Source of the DNA: Nocardia carnea
Lineage (GTDB): Bacteria > Actinomycetota > Actinomycetes > Mycobacteriales > Mycobacteriaceae
Length of the DNA stretch: 34,501 nucleotides
Reading direction: 5' to 3'
NCBI RefSeq assembly: GCF_029868855.1
Contig: NZ_JARWOV010000309.1
Span: forward strand, 1 to 34,501
Shown here: piece after piece, positions 15,931 to 23,715 of the stretch
Layout of the letters: the number at the start of each line of letters is the position of its first letter
Position numbering within the stretch: the stretch's first letter is position 1
Translations under genes and position numbers: made by a program
The notes under the pieces: model-generated
What the model saw: only the letters and a program-made list of their open reading frames with translations
Told to the model about the DNA's origin: nothing
Database searches by the model: none

Positions 15931-17169
15931 CTACCAGGACACGGGCAGATCCGTGACCGCCTGCGTCAAGTTGTCCATATCGATCACGGCCTTCCCTTCG
16001 AGCCGCAACCCCGGCAGCCGTTTGAACAGCTCGGCCAGGCCGACCTGCATCTCCATTCGCGCGAGCGGGGCACCGAGGCAATGGTGCAGACCGTAACTCA
16101 AGGTCAGGTGCGGGTTGTTCGACCGCCGGATATCGAATGCCCCATCGTCGTCGACAGCCGTACCGTCGTGGTTCGCCGAGGCCGGGTCGACGAGTACGGC
16201 CTCGCCTTTCGCAATGGTCTGCCCGTCGAGTTCCACGTCCTCGGTGGCCACGAACGGCACCAGGCCACCACCGCCGGTGACGGCCGACTCCACTGCCATC
16301 CGGCCGTGCCGCAGAATCTCCTCCACCGCGGTCGGGGCCAGACCGTCGGGATCGGCGAGGAAGAGTTCGAGTTGATCGCGATTGCTCAACAGTGAATGCA
16401 CGCCCGCGCAGATGAAGTTCGCCGTGTTGTCGAACCCGCCGATGATGAGTACCAGTGCAATCGGCAGGATCTCCCCGTCGGTGAGGCTGTCGTCTTTGTC
16501 CCGGGCATTGGCCAGGTCGCTGAGCAGATCCTCGCGCGGATTCGTCCGGCGTTCCTCGATCAGACCCATCATGTACACGACCAGTTCGGTCATGTTCGCG
16601 ACGACCTCTTCCTCGGGCATATTCGCCACAGCGAGCGTCGAGGAACTCCACTTCTGGAACTTCGGGCGATCCTCGGGCGGGACGCCGAGCAGATTCGCGA
16701 GCATCTGGATCGGCAACGCCACCGCGTAATCGTGAACCAGATTTGTCGGCGCACCCTTAGCGATCATCTCGTCGATGAGGTGGTTCGCGAATTCCACCGC
16801 CGAATCTCGCATCGCCTTCACCCGCTTCGGAGAGATCGAGCGCTGCACCAGCTTCCGCAGTTTCGTGTGATGCGGCGGATCTTCGAACTGCAGGGTGGTC
16901 TTCAGGAAGTCGGGGAATTCGACGAAGTACGGCACCACCCGTTCGCCTGTCCGGAACGGTTCGCGCACGAACCGGCCGTCGCTCAGCATCTCTCGCGCGG
17001 TGGCGTTGCGGTGGATAACCCAGACGTCGCCGCCGAACGGCATGGTCATCTTGGTCATCGGCCGGTCGGCGGCGATGGCGTGGTAGCGGTCGATCGCCTC
17101 CGCCGGCGACACCGGCGAGAACGGGTATTCGGTGCTCACGGCATTACCGGCCGTCTCGGTTGTGCTCAT
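15931..17169 (-). CDS. Cytochrome P450
   Basis: The 412-residue soluble bacterial P450 has an ExxR pair E284/R287, haem ligand C364 in LSYGLHHCLGAPLAR, and an I-helix segment IGGFDNTAN (243-251). Two oddities stand out. The oxygen-activation Thr that follows the acidic residue in most P450s (T252 in P450cam) is Asn248 here, as in P450cin, where Asn takes over its role. In the haem loop, F-G at -7/-6 from the Cys is replaced by L-S. Both positions affect oxygen activation or haem potential. The gene lies between an SDR (33-base gap) and its ferredoxin. Steroid or terpenoid hydroxylation is the likely role from context; the CYP family cannot be assigned by eye. Confidence 0.93.
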   Translation of the reverse strand: MSTTETAGNAVSTEYPFSPVSPAEAIDRYHAIAADRPMTKMTMPFGGDVWVIHRNATAREMLSDGRFVREPFRTGERVVPYFVEFPDFLKTTLQFEDPPHHTKLRKLVQRSISPKRVKAMRDSAVEFANHLIDEMIAKGAPTNLVHDYAVALPIQMLANLLGVPPEDRPKFQKWSSSTLAVANMPEEEVVANMTELVVYMMGLIEERRTNPREDLLSDLANARDKDDSLTDGEILPIALVLIIGGFDNTANFICAGVHSLLSNRDQLELFLADPDGLAPTAVEEILRHGRMAVESAVTGGGGLVPFVATEDVELDGQTIAKGEAVLVDPASANHDGTAVDDDGAFDIRRSNNPHLTLSYGLHHCLGAPLARMEMQVGLAELFKRLPGLRLEGKAVIDMDNLTQAVTDLPVSW

Positions 17170-17202
17170 CGGATCACTCCAATAGGGGACGCGGGGGGTG
17201 GA

Positions 17203-18108
17203 TCAGGAGGCCGGCAGTTGCGCCGGCGCGACCAGCTGCGGAATCGCTTCCGGCGTGATCGCCATGATCGTGTCGAACCGGTCGGCCACGGTTTCCACGG
17301 TGAGGCCGGGATCGTGGATGCCCACGGTGTTGACCAGAGCCAGCCGGTTCACGATGCCGCCTGCCACGTTGAACACCTCGCCGGTGACCTCGCAAGAGGG
17401 ATGCAGCAGGTAGGCGACCACGGGCGCGACATGCTCGGGCAGCAACGCCGTGCGCATGTACTCCATGACATCCGGGGACAGAGTGTCGGCGGCGGCCTCG
17501 GCCATCCGGGTGCCGGCGCCGGGCGCGATCGCGTTGACCTTGATACCCGCCTCCAGACCCTCGAGTGCGAGGTTGCGGGTGAGCCCGAACAGCGCGCCTT
17601 TGGAACCGCCGTAGTGCGACATTCCCGGGTTCCCCAGCATCGCCTGGGAAATGGTGTTCACGATCCGCGGCGCCTCGGCCTGCAATAGGTGCGGCCAGGC
17701 GGCGCGGATGACCCGCAGGGAACCGAAGTAGTGGACGTCGAGGTGCCGCTGGTACTCCTCGTCCGGGACCTCGGCGAACGGCGCCGCCCGCACGATCCCG
17801 GCGTTGTTGACGACCGAGGTCAGCCCACCGAAGGTGGTGACCGCCGCATCGACGAGCGCACGAGCACCTGCTTCGGTGGACACGTCACCGGTGCATGCGA
17901 CGGCCCTGCCGCCGGCGGCGGTGATCTCCGCGACGACCTCCGCGGCCGGGTTGTCACCGTCGACACCGGAGCCGTCGATGCGTGCGCCCAGATCACCGAC
18001 CACGACCGAAGCGCCGCGGGAAGCCAGCAGCAGGGCGTGCGCGCGGCCGATACCGCGGCCGGCGCCTGTGACGATGACGACGCGGTCGGAGAAGTCCAGT
18101 GTTGCCAT
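17203..18108 (-). CDS. SDR-family dehydrogenase, MFE-2/17-beta-HSD4-like
   Basis: The 301-residue SDR has TGAGRGIG (14-21), VGDLGARIDGSG (37-48), NNAG (101-104), Ser154, Tyr166 and Lys170 (HYGGSKGA). The DLG-x-x-x-DGSG stretch and the 50-residue C-terminal extension are features of the (3R)-hydroxyacyl-CoA dehydrogenase unit of multifunctional enzyme 2 and of related actinobacterial proteins. It could oxidise a 3-hydroxyacyl-CoA or a 17-beta-hydroxysteroid. It lies between the SMP-30 gene and the P450, with 33-base gaps on both sides, so one operon is likely. Its substrate may be the alcohol made by the P450, but this is inference. The ATG at 18108 has AGGAAA a few bases upstream. Confidence 0.88.
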   Translation of the reverse strand: MATLDFSDRVVIVTGAGRGIGRAHALLLASRGASVVVGDLGARIDGSGVDGDNPAAEVVAEITAAGGRAVACTGDVSTEAGARALVDAAVTTFGGLTSVVNNAGIVRAAPFAEVPDEEYQRHLDVHYFGSLRVIRAAWPHLLQAEAPRIVNTISQAMLGNPGMSHYGGSKGALFGLTRNLALEGLEAGIKVNAIAPGAGTRMAEAAADTLSPDVMEYMRTALLPEHVAPVVAYLLHPSCEVTGEVFNVAGGIVNRLALVNTVGIHDPGLTVETVADRFDTIMAITPEAIPQLVAPAQLPAS

Positions 18109-18141
18109 GATTTCCTCAGAGTTCTGTGGGTTTCGGATGGG

Positions 18142-19089
18142 TCAGGGGCGGGTGGCGCCGCCGGTGTGCTCGACATCGGCCACCCAGATGGACCCCTGCG
18201 CTTCCCGGGCCGACTTCTCGAAGTCGAAAACCTCGAACCCGGCTGTCAGGTAAAGGGTTTTGCGGTCCGGGCCGCCGAGCAGGCAGGCCGAGGCGATACC
18301 GTCCTCCAAGGGCAGCGACACGGCGTGAGTGATTCCCTGGTCGGTGAACCGCGCGACGTAACCACCGCCGGGCATGGCCGCCCAGACACCGTCTTCGGCA
18401 TCGAGACCGATCCCATCGGGCATGAACGGGCAGGTGGCGAACTCACGCGCGTTCGACAGCGTGCCGTCCGCGGCACGATCCATCACGGTGATCTTGAATG
18501 CCATCACCTCGGCCGTATAGACCTTGGTGCCGTCGTCGCTGATGGCGATACCGTTCGCGCACATCAGCGGGGCGACCTTCTCCGGCGTCGAGACCGTACC
18601 GTCGGGATCCACCACGATCAGCGGCGAGGCCACCGGCTCGTCGCCCTTGAAGATGTCGAATCCGAGCTGGGTGATGTAGGCCCGGCCGTCGGCGTCGACG
18701 ACCATGTCGTTGGCGGCGGCCAGGGTGTACTGGGAGATATCGGCGTACACGCTCAGGTCGTCCGGCGCTCCGCCACCGTGCAGCAGGACGAGCTTCTCGT
18801 GCATCGATACCACGATCAGCCGTCCGTCCGGCAGCCAGCCGAATCCGCCCAGCACGATCGGCACATCGGTATCGGCGGACCGCCCGGTCGCGTCCACCAC
18901 AACCGTCGCATTGCCGTCGGCATCCAGCGTTTTCAGGGTGCCGGTGTACATATCGGAGAACCAGAAAGTGCCCTCATGCCATCGCGGACACTCCGGCCAG
19001 GAATATCCGGACGAGATCCGGCGGGCTCCGCGGGTCGGGGCGCCCGCCGCGGAGACAGCGGCGGCTACGGTTTCGACGGGGTTCGTCAT
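18142..19089 (-). CDS. SMP-30/gluconolactonase/LRE-family lactonase
   Basis: The 315-residue six-bladed beta-propeller has the three metal-ligand segments of the family: E33 in WPECPRW, Asn in CANGIAISDDG and Asp in PDGIGLDAEDGVW. A further Asn-Asp pair lies in LAAANDMVVDADG. Members hydrolyse lactones with a divalent metal. The reading frame stays open to 19398, but the ATG at 19089 with AGGAAGG upstream gives the family N-terminus. It appears to be the first gene of the SMP-30, SDR, P450, ferredoxin, reductase series. A lactonase beside oxygenases suggests that a lactone is formed in the pathway. Related proteins in steroid clusters are usually uncharacterised. Confidence 0.85.
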   Translation of the reverse strand: MTNPVETVAAAVSAAGAPTRGARRISSGYSWPECPRWHEGTFWFSDMYTGTLKTLDADGNATVVVDATGRSADTDVPIVLGGFGWLPDGRLIVVSMHEKLVLLHGGGAPDDLSVYADISQYTLAAANDMVVDADGRAYITQLGFDIFKGDEPVASPLIVVDPDGTVSTPEKVAPLMCANGIAISDDGTKVYTAEVMAFKITVMDRAADGTLSNAREFATCPFMPDGIGLDAEDGVWAAMPGGGYVARFTDQGITHAVSLPLEDGIASACLLGGPDRKTLYLTAGFEVFDFEKSAREAQGSIWVADVEHTGGATRP

Positions 19090-19391
19090 GATGCGGGCCT
19101 TCCTAGAGCAGTATTGACGGGGCCGGCGCGTGCCCCACGGTAGGTGGACGGTTCGGGCCGGGATGGGGATCGGGTCGGAACTATGGGTCGTCGCGCCGGG
19201 GAGCGTGCGCCTCCGGGCGGCCCGCCCGGAGACCCCTCCATCGGCACGCAATGCGGCCGAGCGGCTGGGCGGCTCGCGACTCCCCACGGCGTGCAAGTGA
19301 GCAACCCGATGAACGAGGGCTCCGGTGAACTGCGTCACAAGCACGTGGCATGACAGGACGATAGGGTCTACTGAGAGGGTCGATCGGCGGT

Positions 19392-19408
19392 CTCCCATTC
19401 AGCGGGAG
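19392..19408 (-). promoter_or_regulatory. Candidate operator, 17-bp motif copy 5 (upstream of SMP-30/P450 genes)
   Basis: The minus strand reads CTCCCGCTGAATGGGAG, 15 of 17 identical to the consensus, with perfect CTCCC/GGGAG arms. It is 303 bases upstream of the SMP-30 start. A degenerate second copy (GGTCTACTGAGAGGGTC, centred at 19373) is 27 bases nearer the gene. Confidence 0.55.
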
Positions 19409-19507
19409 CACTCGTCCCCCGAACAGCGAAACCCGCAGTTCAGACGCCACCGCAACGGGGGTATGGCTCGCCGGCCACCGCGGCACGCACCAGCACAAGC
19501 GGACGAA

Positions 19508-19547
19508 CGCCGGTGGCTCCGCGACTGTAGCCGCAGAGCCACCGGCG
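19508..19547 (-). terminator. Strong stem-loop after the 19633 gene
   Basis: Sixteen-base arms (CGCCGGTGGCTCCGCG and its complement) pair with one mismatch around an 8-base loop. On the minus strand it lies 85 bases beyond the stop codon of the 2OG-like gene and is followed by TTCGTCCGCTTG, a weak U-rich tract. It is probably a transcription terminator. Confidence 0.6.
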
Positions 19548-19632
19548 TTACCGGCTCAGACGACATCGACCTCTATTCCCATGTGGCGGCACGGTCGAGG
19601 CTATCGACGGTGGTACCGCACCGAGACGGTGG

Positions 19633-20685
19633 TCAGTTGATGTCGAGAGGAGCTTCTGCTGGGTACTCGGCGGGCGCCATGGCGTAGGTTTCGGTGAGCA
19701 AAGCGATGAAGTCCCGATCGGTCATCGGATCAGCCGGGAAATCGAACTCGATACCGCGGCGCACGAGATCGTCACCGAGAATGTCGAAAACCTTGTCGGC
19801 GGTCAGGTCGTCGGTGTGGTCGAGATAGCGGTCGGCGTCGCGCCGGTCGTCGAAGACGAGTGCCGTGTAGTGGAAGAGGGTCCGGACGTCACCGTCGGTG
19901 AACCGGCCGATCTCCGTATCATCGTTGCGTACCACCCACTCACCGTTCTCGCCGTGCAACCGCGTATGCATCTCCAACTCGGGCATATCGCGACGATCCC
20001 GGGGGCCGTTGGCCTCTCGCCGGTGGTACATCTTCGAATTGTCCGAGAGGACAGCGGTATTCCAGAACGGAGCCGTCAGGCGCTGCGGCGCCTGGTCGGG
20101 GCCGTCGGGCCAGTAGGTGAACCCACCGTCGAGGTCGGAATCATAGAAGTAGGTGATCACCTGCGAGGTCTTGACCTCCCACTCATCGAACAGTCCCGAT
20201 TTCGCCATCACACTGAGCAACCAGATCGGGGTGTCGACCGAACTCATCCCCCGCCAGTTGCCGCTGTCGAAATGGCCTGCGTCGAAGCTGCGCGACGGCA
20301 CCGCCATGTTGAACAGCATATGATGGGCCATGCCGTAGCGGGCTCCGTGCACACTCTTGGCGTGCTCGAGCAGCGTCCGGCTCAGATAGATATCGCGGAT
20401 CTCGTCGTAGAAGGCCACCCCTTCCTTGGCCAGATAGCCGCGGAACACCGGTGCGGCGAAATCCGAGAGTTTCGCAACCGGGTTACGGTCGGCCCCACCG
20501 GAGACGGCCAGATACTCCTCGGTCGAGGCAAAATGATGGGCCAGCACCAGCGGCCACGGCCCATGATCGGCGATTACCCCGAACAAGGCGGCGATCTCGG
20601 CACTCGAGTAGAGGTCGGCGACGACGCTGGGCGGGGCGACCGGGACGAGCGGATGCCTTCTGGGCGTCGACAGGGTTGCGGTCAT
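19633..20685 (-). CDS. Uncharacterised protein with Fe(II)/2OG-oxygenase-like pattern
   Basis: I do not recognise the family. The 350-residue protein starts at the ATG at 20685, with AAGGAG six bases upstream; the longer open frame lacks such a site. No signal peptide or membrane segment is seen. In the middle it has AGHFD (H138-x-D140), then VITYFYDSDLDGGFTYWPDG (176-195), then NTAVLSDNSKMYHRRE (209-224, H221) with Arg at 229-232. This order of HxD, GG strand, distal His and Arg about nine residues later is that of 2-oxoglutarate-dependent iron oxygenases, with an H-to-H distance near 80. The N- and C-terminal regions match nothing I know. It has its own 17-bp motif upstream and lies in a steroid-type island. 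A redox role is therefore a guess, and a structural fold assignment is needed. Confidence 0.6.
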   Translation of the reverse strand: MTATLSTPRRHPLVPVAPPSVVADLYSSAEIAALFGVIADHGPWPLVLAHHFASTEEYLAVSGGADRNPVAKLSDFAAPVFRGYLAKEGVAFYDEIRDIYLSRTLLEHAKSVHGARYGMAHHMLFNMAVPSRSFDAGHFDSGNWRGMSSVDTPIWLLSVMAKSGLFDEWEVKTSQVITYFYDSDLDGGFTYWPDGPDQAPQRLTAPFWNTAVLSDNSKMYHRREANGPRDRRDMPELEMHTRLHGENGEWVVRNDDTEIGRFTDGDVRTLFHYTALVFDDRRDADRYLDHTDDLTADKVFDILGDDLVRRGIEFDFPADPMTDRDFIALLTETYAMAPAEYPAEAPLDIN

Positions 20686-20995
20686 GATGCTCCTTCTTCC
20701 TTCGATCCCGATACCGCGGGCACTGATATCGCGGCTTTCGACGGGCGGCAGTGCTCGTTTCAGCAGGTGTGCGGATGCGGAGCGCCGGGGCAGGGCCGCA
20801 GGGACAGCGCTGGTGTTCCCGTGTCCGCGATCCGCACGGACCACGACCGGGCACTTAAGGCGGTCGCCGAGCGGGCCCGGTGCGGTCCGGATGATCCGCC
20901 CTCGACGCTAGGACCCACGACCAGCAGAAACCATTACTCCTCCCGCTGAGCGAGAAGTACGGCGGCCGGGTGCGGGACCCCGGCGCAACCAGTTG
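20686..20995. other. Gene-free 310-base region between 2OG-like and VOC genes
   Basis: No supported coding sequence is seen. It contains the 17-bp motif copy 6 at 20940-20956, about 255 bases before the 2OG-like gene. No clear terminator for the VOC gene was found. Confidence 0.5.
20940..20956 (-). promoter_or_regulatory. Candidate operator, 17-bp motif copy 6 (upstream of 2OG-like gene)
   Basis: CTCCCGCTGAGCGAGAA matches the consensus at 14 of 17 positions, with CGCTGAGCG as a perfect core. It lies 40 bases after the VOC stop and 255 bases before the 2OG-like start. Confidence 0.5.
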
Positions 20996-21385
20996 TCACA
21001 GATGTTCGAACAGTTCCAGCACGTGCCCTTCCGGATCCGTGACGAATGCGACCCGGATACCGATTTCCGCCATCGTGGTGGGCGGTTCGGTGACCGTCGC
21101 GCCGGCCTCCTCGGCCCGGCGCACAACGTCGTCGAGACCGTGCACCTCGAACCCGATCACCGCCGAACCCGGGGTCGGTGCGGGCCGGTTCTTGTAGTGC
21201 AACAACACCAGCGACTGCTCGTTCCCGGCCGGGGAGGTCATGATGATCTCCGCGAGCGGATCGGGACGATTGTCGAACTCGTAACGAGTCCGTTCCACGC
21301 GGCCGAACACCTTTGAGTAGAAGTCGAATTGAGCGGGCAGGTCGTTCACCAAGATCTTGGTGAACGCGAAACGAGAACTACACAT
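20996..21385 (-). CDS. VOC (glyoxalase-fold) family protein
   Basis: The 129-residue protein is a single vicinal-oxygen-chelate unit: FAFTKILVNDLPAQFDFYSKVFG at the N-terminus, then GFEVHGLDDVVRRAEEAGA and VAFVTDPEGHVLELFEHL. The terminal Glu in LELFE is the usual metal ligand. The first-strand position that is often His is Lys here (TKIL), so a complete metal site is doubtful. Function cannot be assigned; members include lyases, isomerases, dioxygenases and resistance proteins. I chose the ATG at 21385 because AAAGGA lies seven bases upstream; the ATG at 21400 has none. It follows the MFS gene by 32 bases and is probably cotranscribed with it. Confidence 0.82.
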   Translation of the reverse strand: MCSSRFAFTKILVNDLPAQFDFYSKVFGRVERTRYEFDNRPDPLAEIIMTSPAGNEQSLVLLHYKNRPAPTPGSAVIGFEVHGLDDVVRRAEEAGATVTEPPTTMAEIGIRVAFVTDPEGHVLELFEHL

Positions 21386-21417
21386 GTGATTTCCTTTCAT
21401 TCGTGGATCAGCGCCGG

Positions 21418-22905
21418 TCAGGCGTACGCCGCCGGCGCCGAGGTACCTTCCTCGCCGGCCTGGACATCGTCAGCTGTCTTCGGCTTCGGCATTCCGATGA
21501 ACAGGCAGATGACTGCAACGATCAGCGCGCATCCGATGAACCATCCCATCGACAGGTTGAACGACGACAAAGCGGGTGCGGTGGTCCCCGGAACCGTCGA
21601 CAGCGACAGCATTACCGACACGATGGCCACGCCCACAGCCGAGAACGCCTGCCGGGCAGTGCTCAGCACACCCGTTGTGACGCTCGTGACACTGTCCGGA
21701 ACGGATTCGATGACGATTTTCGGGTAGCCCGTGTAGGCGAACGCCGTCGCGACGGCTCCGACAGCGGAAGCGCCGATCATGACAGGCAGCGACTTGTGGC
21801 CCACGAAGATCATCAGGTTCGCGACGACGAACAGACCGGCCCCGATGAGGAAGGCCGTACGCCCGCCCCACCGACCGGCGACCGCCCCCGCGATCGGCGA
21901 CGCGGTGAAACCGACCAGTGCCGCGACACCGGCCACCAGGCCCGTGACCGTCGCAGTCATCCCGAGGCCGACCGGTAACGAGGTCGGGGATTGCATGATC
22001 ATCGGAATCACGATTTGAATGGCTCCCACCGGGCCGAGGGACAAGGCCGATACAGCGATCAAATTGAGCGACATTCTCCTGTTCGCCAGAACGCGCAGGT
22101 CCACCAGTGGTTCACGCTGGGACAGCTCCCACAAGGTCCACACCGCCAGGATGCCCAGGCCGCCGACGATCAGGCCGACGACCCGGAGATCGGTCCAGCC
22201 CCACGCCGAGCCGCGGGTGATCCCGTACAGAACCGCGGTCAGACCAGGTGTCATCAGGACCGCGCCGACATAGTCGAACCGGGGGAGATCCGATGATCTA
22301 CCGGACCCTGGTAACCCGAATGCGGCCACTGCAGAAGCCACGACAGCCAGTACCGCAGCAAAGATGAAGATCATGTGCCAGTCGGCGATGTCGAGCAGGA
22401 CACCGGCTATGAGCGAACCACCCGCACCGGCCAATAGGACCGCACCGCTGATGAACCCCACTGCGATCGAAACTTTGTTGGGCGGCAGCGCCTCACGGGC
22501 GAGCCCGTAGCAGAGCGGCAGAATCGCACCCGCCGCGCCCTGCACACCCCGCCCGATGATGATCGCCGCCATCGAGTCCCCGAAGACACTGATCAGTGAG
22601 CCGAGCGCCGAAATCAGCAGAACGACGATCAGAACCTTCTTGCGACCGTACATATCTCCGAGTCGGCCGCCCACGAGCGCGGCCGTGGCCGCGACGAGCA
22701 TGAAGGCGGTGACCGACCACCCTGTCGTGGAGGCCGGCGCCCCGAATATTTCACTGAACCTCGGCAACGCGATGAATATCATCCCGGCCTCGAACGCACT
22801 GACGGATTCGGCGATGACCAGCGACATGATGATCAGCGCCGGCGACCTGAAAGCCGGTCTACCTTCGGAATCTCCGGTGGTGAGCCGGGATGAAGGAACG
22901 GACAT
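21418..22905 (-). CDS. MFS transporter, DHA2 (14-TMS) drug-exporter type
   Basis: The 495-residue protein has many hydrophobic segments and the MFS motif A between TM2 and TM3 (GGRLGDMYGRKKVL). Length and the spacing of helices fit the EmrB/QacA family of proton-driven exporters with 14 transmembrane segments. The N-terminal 25 residues and C-terminal 20 are polar and likely cytoplasmic. ATG 22905 has AGGAGG seven bases upstream. It is divergent from the KSI gene and shares its promoter region, which holds a 17-bp motif. It may export a toxic intermediate or an acidic dead-end product of the pathway; uptake is less likely for this subfamily. Confidence 0.9.
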   Translation of the reverse strand: MSVPSSRLTTGDSEGRPAFRSPALIIMSLVIAESVSAFEAGMIFIALPRFSEIFGAPASTTGWSVTAFMLVAATAALVGGRLGDMYGRKKVLIVVLLISALGSLISVFGDSMAAIIIGRGVQGAAGAILPLCYGLAREALPPNKVSIAVGFISGAVLLAGAGGSLIAGVLLDIADWHMIFIFAAVLAVVASAVAAFGLPGSGRSSDLPRFDYVGAVLMTPGLTAVLYGITRGSAWGWTDLRVVGLIVGGLGILAVWTLWELSQREPLVDLRVLANRRMSLNLIAVSALSLGPVGAIQIVIPMIMQSPTSLPVGLGMTATVTGLVAGVAALVGFTASPIAGAVAGRWGGRTAFLIGAGLFVVANLMIFVGHKSLPVMIGASAVGAVATAFAYTGYPKIVIESVPDSVTSVTTGVLSTARQAFSAVGVAIVSVMLSLSTVPGTTAPALSSFNLSMGWFIGCALIVAVICLFIGMPKPKTADDVQAGEEGTSAPAAYA

Positions 22906-23329
22906 CGATTGTCCTCCTGAGACGAGATCGACCCGCGGCTTCTGCCGCCGGGAATTCCGACCCGCGCTCGTGGGACGAGATACCGCGGCGGTTGTCGCTC
23001 GGTCGGGATTCGGCGGCAGAAGCCAGCGGACCTACGGCACCGCGGAAAAACTGCGTCGGCGCCGGTACCGGCATCGAGTCGGTTGATGGACGACCCTTCG
23101 TGATGTAGGTCACCGGCAGCTGGCACAACGGACGATAAGGCTCGCACCGGCTACTCGATCGGCGCGATTCCGTTCAGTGGGAGCAAGCCGCTTGCCGGCC
23201 GCCGCACGAGCGCCTTCCAACTGGCCGATGACTTTCCCATCTGACGGAATTCCGGCAGCCGGGTGACGGGCCGATGCGTTTTCATTGGACTGTCGCGGCG
23301 GCCGATCGTGCCGTCGGGAAAGGAATTCG
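22906..23329. other. 424-base divergent promoter region (MFS / KSI)
   Basis: No supported gene is present. The region must contain the promoters of the MFS gene (minus) and the KSI gene (plus). A 17-bp motif lies at 23167-23183. The KSI ribosome site is AAAGGA just before 23330. No convincing -35/-10 pair could be fixed by eye. Confidence 0.5.
23167..23183 (+). promoter_or_regulatory. Candidate operator, 17-bp motif copy 7 (KSI/MFS divergent region)
   Basis: The minus strand reads CTCCCACTGAACGGAAT, 12 of 17 identical to the consensus with a perfect CTCCC arm. It is 147 bases upstream of KSI and 262 bases upstream of the MFS gene. Confidence 0.45.
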
Positions 23330-23713
23330 ATGCCATCCCCCGCGCAGATATCCGCAGCGGTCGACCGATATGTCACCCTCGTCGGCACCGGTACCGCAAA
23401 AGAAATCGGGGCACTCTACGACGAGGCCGCGACCCTGGAAGATCCCGTCGGCGGCGAGGTTCACATCGGGCGCGCGGCCATCACGGCGTTCTACAGCGTG
23501 CTCGACAACGTCACCACAACCGCGGAACTCATCACCATCCGCGTTTCTGGCGACGAGGCAGCCTTCCATATGCGAGTTGTCACCACGAGGCCGGATCAGA
23601 TCGTCACCATCGAGCCGATCGATGTGATGGCATTCAACAACGACGGACTCATTACCAGTATGCGCGCCTATTGGGGTCCTGCCGACATCACGACGACTGC
23701 CCGAGGACACTGA
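23330..23713 (+). CDS. ksi: Steroid delta5-isomerase (ketosteroid isomerase)
   Basis: The 127-residue protein is a classical KSI of the NTF2 fold. Tyr14 (RYVTLV), Asp38 (LEDPVGG) and Asp98 (IDVMAF) stand where Comamonas testosteroni KSI has Tyr14, Asp38 and Asp99. The segments IGRAAITAFY and MRAYWGP also match the Pseudomonas enzyme. It moves the double bond of 3-oxo-delta5-steroids to delta4 by proton transfer from C4 to C6. The ATG at 23330 has AAAGGA upstream; an in-frame upstream start lacks a site. The next gene, an SDR, starts two bases after its stop, so a 3-hydroxysteroid dehydrogenase plus isomerase unit is plausible. Actinobacteria usually use bifunctional 3-beta-HSD/isomerases, so a stand-alone KSI with an intact triad is of interest. 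Confidence 0.9.
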   Translation: MPSPAQISAAVDRYVTLVGTGTAKEIGALYDEAATLEDPVGGEVHIGRAAITAFYSVLDNVTTTAELITIRVSGDEAAFHMRVVTTRPDQIVTIEPIDVMAFNNDGLITSMRAYWGPADITTTARGH

Positions 23714-23715
23714 GC

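Larger units (their letters stand above)
19090..19632. other. Gene-free 543-base region
   Basis: No reading frame here has recognisable protein content or a start with a ribosome site. It holds the promoter region of the SMP-30 gene with a near-perfect 17-bp motif (19392-19408), a weaker copy centred at 19373, and the hairpin at 19508-19547 after the gene at 19633. Confidence 0.6.

Noticed and set aside
17689..19143. 484-codon plus-strand open frame
   Set aside because: Antisense to the SDR and SMP-30 genes; no recognisable domain.
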